The notes under the pieces: model-generated | The model's database searches: none | The model's input: the letters and a program-made list of their open reading frames with translations, nothing else | What the model was told of the DNA's origin: nothing | Translations under genes and position numbers: made by a program | In this document: positions 59,621 to 64,000 of the stretch, one piece after another | How the letters are laid out: each line of letters begins with the position of its first letter | Numbering within the stretch: position 1 is the stretch's first letter | Source of the DNA: JACVRW01 sp963765135 | Lineage (GTDB): Bacteria > Actinomycetota > Thermoleophilia > Solirubrobacterales > Thermoleophilaceae | DNA: 64,000 bases | Assembly (NCBI GenBank): GCA_963765135.1 | Contig: CAVXUX010000003.1 | Coordinates: 434,001 to 498,000 of the forward strand | Direction: 5' to 3'

Positions 59621-60421
59621 CTACGAGGACGCGATCGCCGACGACCTCGCCGTGCCGGCCAACCGCTCGCGGGCCTCTTCGAACCCGCCCAGCCGCTCAA
59701 GGGTCTCGGACGCCAGCGCCAGGTAGTCGGCGCCGAGGTCGGGCGCGTAGTCGAGGATCGAGACCCCGCGCTCGGCCGACTCGGCGTAGCGGACGCTGCG
59801 CCGCACGACCGTGGTGAAGACCTTGTCCTCGAACCGCTCCTGCAGCGATCGCAGCGCCTCGCGCGAGTGGACCAGCCGCATGTCGGCGATGTTCAGCATC
59901 ACGCCCAGCCACTCGAGATCGGGGTGCAGCGACTCCCGGGCCAGCTCCACCACCTCCAGCGCCTGCTCCACGCCCTGCAGCGAGAAGTACTCGGCCTCGC
60001 TCGTGATCAGCGCCTGATCGGCGGCCACCAGCGCGTTGACGGTCAGCAGCCCGAGCGACGGCGGGCAGTCAACCAGCACCAGGTCGTACCCGCGCTTGAC
60101 CTCGCGCAGCGCGCGCTTGAGCGTCAGCTCGCGGCCCATCTTGCCGCCGAGCACCAGCTCGGCCTCGGCCAGCCCCAGGTTGGCCGGCAGCACGTCCGCG
60201 TAGACCGCATCGGAGGCGCGCGCCTGCCCGGCCAGCACGTCGGCGATCGTCGGCGACGCGTCCGCGGGCACGTCGAAGTAGTCGGACAGGTTGCCCTGCG
60301 GGTCGAGGTCGACGCAGAGCACCTCGAGCCCGCTGCGGCGGTAGGCGTCGGCGAGCGTCCGCACGGTCGTCGTCTTCCCCGTGCCGCCCTTCTGCGAGAG
60401 GACAGTGATGGTCACGGCCAC
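59621..60421 (-). CDS. ParA/Soj-family ATPase (no ParB next to it)
   Basis: 266 residues. The deviant Walker A is SQKGGTGKTTTVRTLA with the signature lysine. LCVDLDPQGNLSDYF and LVLVDCPPSLGLLTVNALVAADQALI complete the ATPase site. The C-terminal half resembles chromosomal Soj proteins (GVMLNIADMRLVHSREAL). No parB or centromere-like repeats are nearby, so it may position other cargo. The start is GTG at 60421, with TAGGGT (60431-60436, minus strand) nine bases upstream. It is divergent from gltB. Confidence 0.92.
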   Translation of the reverse strand: MAVTITVLSQKGGTGKTTTVRTLADAYRRSGLEVLCVDLDPQGNLSDYFDVPADASPTIADVLAGQARASDAVYADVLPANLGLAEAELVLGGKMGRELTLKRALREVKRGYDLVLVDCPPSLGLLTVNALVAADQALITSEAEYFSLQGVEQALEVVELARESLHPDLEWLGVMLNIADMRLVHSREALRSLQERFEDKVFTTVVRRSVRYAESAERGVSILDYAPDLGADYLALASETLERLGGFEEARERLAGTARSSAIASS

Positions 60422-60520
60422 GCTCGGTCCACCCTACTGCCTGGGTAAAGAGACGTATCATTTGGGCTCGCACCCGTCGCGCGCCCGCTCGAAGAAGGCG
60501 CGGAACCCGAGGATCTGAAG

Positions 60521-63500
60521 ATGGCACCCCCCAGCGGCCGGGCCGGTTACGGCCTGTACGACCCGACCTATGAGCACGATGCTTGCGGTGTCGCCTTCGT
60601 GGCGCGACTCGGCGCGCCCGCTTCCCATGAGGTGATCTCGCGCGCGCTCTGGGCGCTCGAGCACCTCGAGCACCGCGGCGCCGAGGGGGCCGACGCCGAC
60701 ACGGGCGACGGCGCGGGCATCCTGATCCAGCTGCCCGACGAGCTGTTCCGCGCCGAGGTGCCGTTCGAGCTGCCCGCGGCGGGCAGCTACGGCGTGGGGG
60801 TGTGCTTCCTGCCGGGCGACGCGTTCGCCCGCGAGCACGCCGAGCGCCTGATCGCCGAGACCGTCGAGGCCGAGGGCCAGCGCGTGCTGGGCTGGCGCGA
60901 CGTGCCGGTGGTGGCCGAGCACTGCGGCACGGTCGCCCGCGCGGCCGCCCCCTGCATCCGCCAGGTGTTCGTCGGTTCGACCGAGGCCGACCAGGACGCC
61001 TTCGAGCGCCGCCTCTACGTGATCCGCCGCGTGATCGAGCGAGCCGAGCTGCCCAACCTGGCGATCGCGACGCTGTCGAGCAGGACGGTCGTCTACAAGG
61101 GGATGCTCACCGCCCCGCAGATCTCCCAGTACTTCCCCGACTTAAAAGACGAGCGGCTCGTGTCGCGGATGGCGCTCGTCCACTCGCGCTTCTCGACCAA
61201 CACCTTCCCGAGCTGGGAGCTGGCCCACCCGTACCGGATGCTCGCCCACAACGGCGAGATCAACACGCTGCGCGGCAACCGCAACTGGCACCGCGCGCGC
61301 GAGCTGACGCTCGCCTCGCCGATGTTCGGCGACGACATCGACAAGATCCGCGGCCTACTGCGCGACGACATCTCCGACTCGGCCTCGCTCGACGGCCTGA
61401 TGGAGCTGCTCGTGCTGGGCGGCCGCTCACCCGCCCACGCGATCTCGATGCTGATCCCCGAGGCCTACCAGGGCCGGCGCGAGCTCAAGCAGGAGGTGCG
61501 CGACTTCTACGCCTACCACTCGTCGCTGATCGAGCCCTGGGACGGTCCCGCGGCGGTCGCGTTCACCGACGGCCGCGTGATCGGCGCGACGCTCGACCGC
61601 AACGGGCTGCGCCCCGGGCGCTGGGTCGTGACCAAGGACGGCTGGGTCGTGCTCGCCTCGGAGACGGGGGTGCTGAAGGCCAGCGAGGACCAGATCGTCG
61701 CCAAGGGACGCCTGCGCCCCGGCAAGCTGTTCCTGGTCGACCTCGAGCGCGACCGGATCGTGCCCGACGACGAGGTCAAGGCCGACCTGGCCCGCCGCCG
61801 CCCCTACGGCGAGTGGCTGCACGACCGGGTCGTGCACATCGAGGACCTGCCCGAGAAGAGCCCGCGCGTTCCTCGCGTCGAGCCGCTGCGCGCCAAGCAG
61901 CTCGCCTTCGGCTGGACCGAGGAGGACCTCAAGGTGATCCTCGCGCCGATGGCGCGCGAAGCCGTGGAGCCGACCGGCTCGATGGGCAACGACGTGGCGC
62001 TGGCCAGCCTGTCGGACCGGCTCCCGCCGCTGTTCTCCTACTTCAAGCAGCTGTTCGCGCAGGTCACCAACCCGGCGATCGACCCGATCCGCGAGTCGGT
62101 CGTGATGAGCCTGACGGCCTGCATCGGCCCGGAGATCAACCTGCTCGGGGAGACGCCCGACCACTGCCACCAGCTCGTGATGGAGCAGCCGATCCTGCGC
62201 AACTCGGAGCTGGAGAAGCTGCGCCAGGTCGACCACAGCGTCTTCGAGGCCCGAACGATCGACATGACCTGGCCGGTCGGCAAGGGCGAGGCCGGCATGG
62301 AGCAGCGCCTCACCGAGATCTGCCGCGAGGCCTCCGACCTGGTCGCGCGCCGGGTGAACATCATCGTGCTCTCGGACCGCAACATCGGCCCCGAGCGCGC
62401 GGCGATACCGTCGCTGCTGGCGGTCGGAGCGGTGCACCACCACCTCGTGCGCGAGGGCACTCGCCTGCAGATCGGACTCGTGGTCGAGACCGGCGAGGCG
62501 CGCGAGATCCACCACCTGGCCACGCTGATCGGGTTCGGCGCCTCAGCGGTCAACCCGTACCTGATGTTCGAGTCGCTCTACGCGCTCCACCGCGACGGCC
62601 GCCTGCCCGAGGAAATGACCCCCGCCGAGGCCGAGCAGCGGGTGATCAAGGCGATCGGCAAGGGCCTGCTGAAGATCCTCTCCAAGATGGGCATCTCGAC
62701 GATGCGCTCCTACACCGGCGCCCAGATCTTCGAGGCCGTCGGCGTCAAGAGGGAGGTGGTCGATCGCCACTTCACCGGCACGCCGTCGCGCGTGGAGGGC
62801 ATCGGCCTGAAGGAGATCGCCGACGAGGCGCTCGGTCGCCACGCGCGCGCCTATCCGGCCGCGGTCTCCGAGCTGCTGCCCGGCGGGCGGCATCTACGCC
62901 TGGCGCCGGCGCGGCGAGTACCACGGCTGGAACCCGGAGACGATCGCGACGCTCCAGCAGGCCGCCCGCAACGGCGACGGGGCGGAGGCGTACGAGCGCT
63001 TCGCGACCTACGTGAACGACGTGGCGGTGCGCAACACCTCGCTGCGCGGGCTGCTCCGCTTCCGCGACGACACCGAGCCGGTGCCGCTCGAGGAGGTGGA
63101 GCCCGCCACCGAGGTCGTCAAGCGCTTCAAGTCGGGCGGGATGTCGCTCGGCGCGCTCTCGCCGGAGGCCCACGAGACGCTCGCCGTCGGGATGAACCGG
63201 CTCGGCGGCAAGTCGAACACCGGCGAGGGCGGGGAGGACGCCGCGCGCTTCGGCGACGAGCGCCGCTCGTCGATCAAGCAGGTGGCCTCGGGCCGCTTCG
63301 GAGTGACCGTGAACTACCTCGTCAACGCCGACGAGCTGCAGATCAAGGTCGCGCAGGGCGCCAAGCCGGGCGAGGGCGGCCAGCTGCCCGGGCACAAGGT
63401 CGACCGCTACATCGCCGGCCTGCGCCACTCGACGCCGGGCGTGACGCTGATCTCGCCGCCGCCGCACCACGACATCTACTCGATCGAGGACCTCAAGCAG

Positions 63501-64000
63501 CTGATCTACGACCTGCGCTGTGCGAACCCGCGCGCGCGGGTGTCGGTCAAGCTCGTGTCCGAGATCGGGGTGGGCACCGTCGCCGCGGGCGTGGCCAAGG
63601 CCAACGCCGACCACGTGGTGATCGCCGGCCACGACGGCGGCACTGGCGCCTCGCCGCAGGCGTCGATCCATCACGCCGGCATCCCCTGGGAGATCGGCCT
63701 GGCCGAGACCCAGCAGACGCTGCTGCGCAACGACCTGCGCTCGCGCATCCTGGTGGAGGTCGACGGCCAGATGCGCACGGGGCGCGACGTGGCCATCGGG
63801 GCGATCCTGGGCGCCGACGAGTTCGGCTTCTCCACCGCGCCGCTGATCGCACTCGGCTGCGTGATGATGCGCGTCTGCCACCTGAACACGTGCCCGGTGG
63901 GGATCGCGACCCAGGATCCGGAGCTGCGCCGGCGCTTCGAGGGGCAGCCCGAGCACGTCGTCAACTACCTGTTCATGGTCGCCGAGGAGCTGCGCGGCAT
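60521..64000 (+). CDS. gltB: Glutamate synthase large subunit (3' end off the window), one frame break
   Basis: Starts ATG at 60521 with GAGGA seven bases upstream. A short propeptide precedes the class II amidotransferase Cys in YEHDACGVAFVARLG. The domain continues with ALEHLEHRGAEGADADTGDGAG, MALVHSRFSTNTFPSWELAHPYRMLAHNGEINTLRGN and TLDRNGLRPGRW. The FMN-binding synthase part includes SGGMSLGALSPEAHETLAVGMNRLGGKSNTGEGGED and GHDGGTGASPQASIHHAGIPWEIGL. Iron-sulfur cysteines are in MRVCHLNTCPVGIATQDP. An extra base at 62882-62888 shifts the frame near ELLPGG-IYAWRRRGEYHGW. It makes glutamate from glutamine and 2-oxoglutarate. Confidence 0.94.
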   Translation, partial: MAPPSGRAGYGLYDPTYEHDACGVAFVARLGAPASHEVISRALWALEHLEHRGAEGADADTGDGAGILIQLPDELFRAEVPFELPAAGSYGVGVCFLPGDAFAREHAERLIAETVEAEGQRVLGWRDVPVVAEHCGTVARAAAPCIRQVFVGSTEADQDAFERRLYVIRRVIERAELPNLAIATLSSRTVVYKGMLTAPQISQYFPDLKDERLVSRMALVHSRFSTNTFPSWELAHPYRMLAHNGEINTLRGNRNWHRARELTLASPMFGDDIDKIRGLLRDDISDSASLDGLMELLVLGGRSPAHAISMLIPEAYQGRRELKQEVRDFYAYHSSLIEPWDGPAAVAFTDGRVIGATLDRNGLRPGRWVVTKDGWVVLASETGVLKASEDQIVAKGRLRPGKLFLVDLERDRIVPDDEVKADLARRRPYGEWLHDRVVHIEDLPEKSPRVPRVEPLRAKQLAFGWTEEDLKVILAPMAREAVEPTGSMGNDVALASLSDRLPPLFSYFKQLFAQVTNPAIDPIRESVVMSLTACIGPEINLLGETPDHCHQLVMEQPILRNSELEKLRQVDHSVFEARTIDMTWPVGKGEAGMEQRLTEICREASDLVARRVNIIVLSDRNIGPERAAIPSLLAVGAVHHHLVREGTRLQIGLVVETGEAREIHHLATLIGFGASAVNPYLMFESLYALHRDGRLPEEMTPAEAEQRVIKAIGKGLLKILSKMGISTMRSYTGAQIFEAVGVKREVVDRHFTGTPSRVEGIGLKEIADEALGRHARAYPAAVSELLPGGRHLRLAPARRVPRLEPGDDRDAPAGRPQRRRGGGVRALRDLRERRGGAQHLAARAAPLPRRHRAGAARGGGARHRGRQALQVGRDVARRALAGGPRDARRRDEPARRQVEHRRGRGGRRALRRRAPLVDQAGGLGPLRSDRELPRQRRRAADQGRAGRQAGRGRPAARAQGRPLHRRPAPLDAGRDADLAAAAPRHLLDRGPQAADLRPALCEPARAGVGQARVRDRGGHRRRGRGQGQRRPRGDRRPRRRHWRLAAGVDPSRRHPLGDRPGRDPADAAAQRPALAHPGGGRRPDAHGARRGHRGDPGRRRVRLLHRAADRTRLRDDARLPPEHVPGGDRDPGSGAAPALRGAARARRQLPVHGRRGAARH

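Noticed and set aside
60802..63015. A 737-codon frame inside gltB in another reading frame
   Set aside because: It has the Arg/Ala/Gly-rich composition of a shifted high-GC frame; the true gltB frame begins at 60521.
1..64000. tRNA, rRNA, CRISPR arrays, insertion sequences, prophage or defence systems
   Set aside because: No cloverleaf-like sequence, regularly spaced repeat, transposase, integrase, nuclease or toxin-antitoxin gene could be recognised by reading the sequence.

Overview
The window is very GC-rich bacterial DNA with dense, short-spaced genes on both strands. GTG, TTG and apparently CTG starts are common, and 4-base stop/start overlaps are frequent. The gene content suggests an actinobacterium of the Thermoleophilia/Solirubrobacterales type: PspA with PspAA and PspAB partners, an HtpX-PspAB pair, many acyl-CoA dehydrogenases, an LLM flavin oxidoreductase, DUF4383/DUF4389/DUF1990 proteins, and a ydaO riboswitch before a cell-wall peptidase. 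That placement is an inference from content; no marker gene in the window fixes it. No rRNA, tRNA, CRISPR array, insertion sequence or phage gene was seen.

Layout. 1-9 kb: a CHASE3-GAF-GGDEF signalling protein (cut by the left edge), a PlsC-GpsA phospholipid fusion, two ECF sigma factors each with a membrane partner, an esterase, a rhomboid protease, a corrinoid-binding protein and a pterin dehydratase. 9-24 kb: a CNNM-type membrane protein, then a fatty-acid/acyl-CoA region (3-hydroxyacyl-CoA dehydrogenase, thiolase, four acyl-CoA dehydrogenases and a TetR regulator) with a Ser/Thr kinase and a penicillin-recognising-type hydrolase between them. 24-29 kb: CtaG-like protein, thioesterase, the PspA-PspAA-cNMP module and a DUF1990 protein. 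29-39.5 kb: a catabolic and uptake block made of an aldehyde dehydrogenase, an LLM oxidoreductase, two single-domain MetE-like zinc proteins, a GntR regulator and a complete Liv-type ABC importer. Two copies of one operator tie part of this block together. 39.5-48 kb: PspAB-HtpX, a c-di-AMP riboswitch with an M23 peptidase, a YibE/F protein, a subtilase, Lgt, and a GGDEF/HD-GYP protein. 48-50.5 kb: a Zur-box-controlled metal ABC importer. 52-57 kb: lysA-hom-thrC-thrB-nudix, the aspartate-family operon. 57-64 kb: amidase, DMT transporter, orphan ParA and the start of gltB (cut by the right edge).

Two features cross the whole window. First, from about 24.7 kb onward at least twelve single-base frame breaks interrupt otherwise intact genes, including biosynthetic ones (lysA, thrB, gltB). 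They lie mostly in short G/C runs and look more like assembly indels than gene decay. Second, many starts have a TANNNT hexamer only 7-10 bases upstream, which fits leaderless transcripts.

The most unusual items are: an approximately 80-bp structured repeat found twice in opposite orientation at gene 3' ends (16.4 kb and 56.8 kb); the MetE-like/GntR/Liv cluster with its shared operator and unknown substrate; and a palindromic operator shared by the thiolase/hydroxyacyl-CoA dehydrogenase pair and a distant acyl-CoA dehydrogenase.
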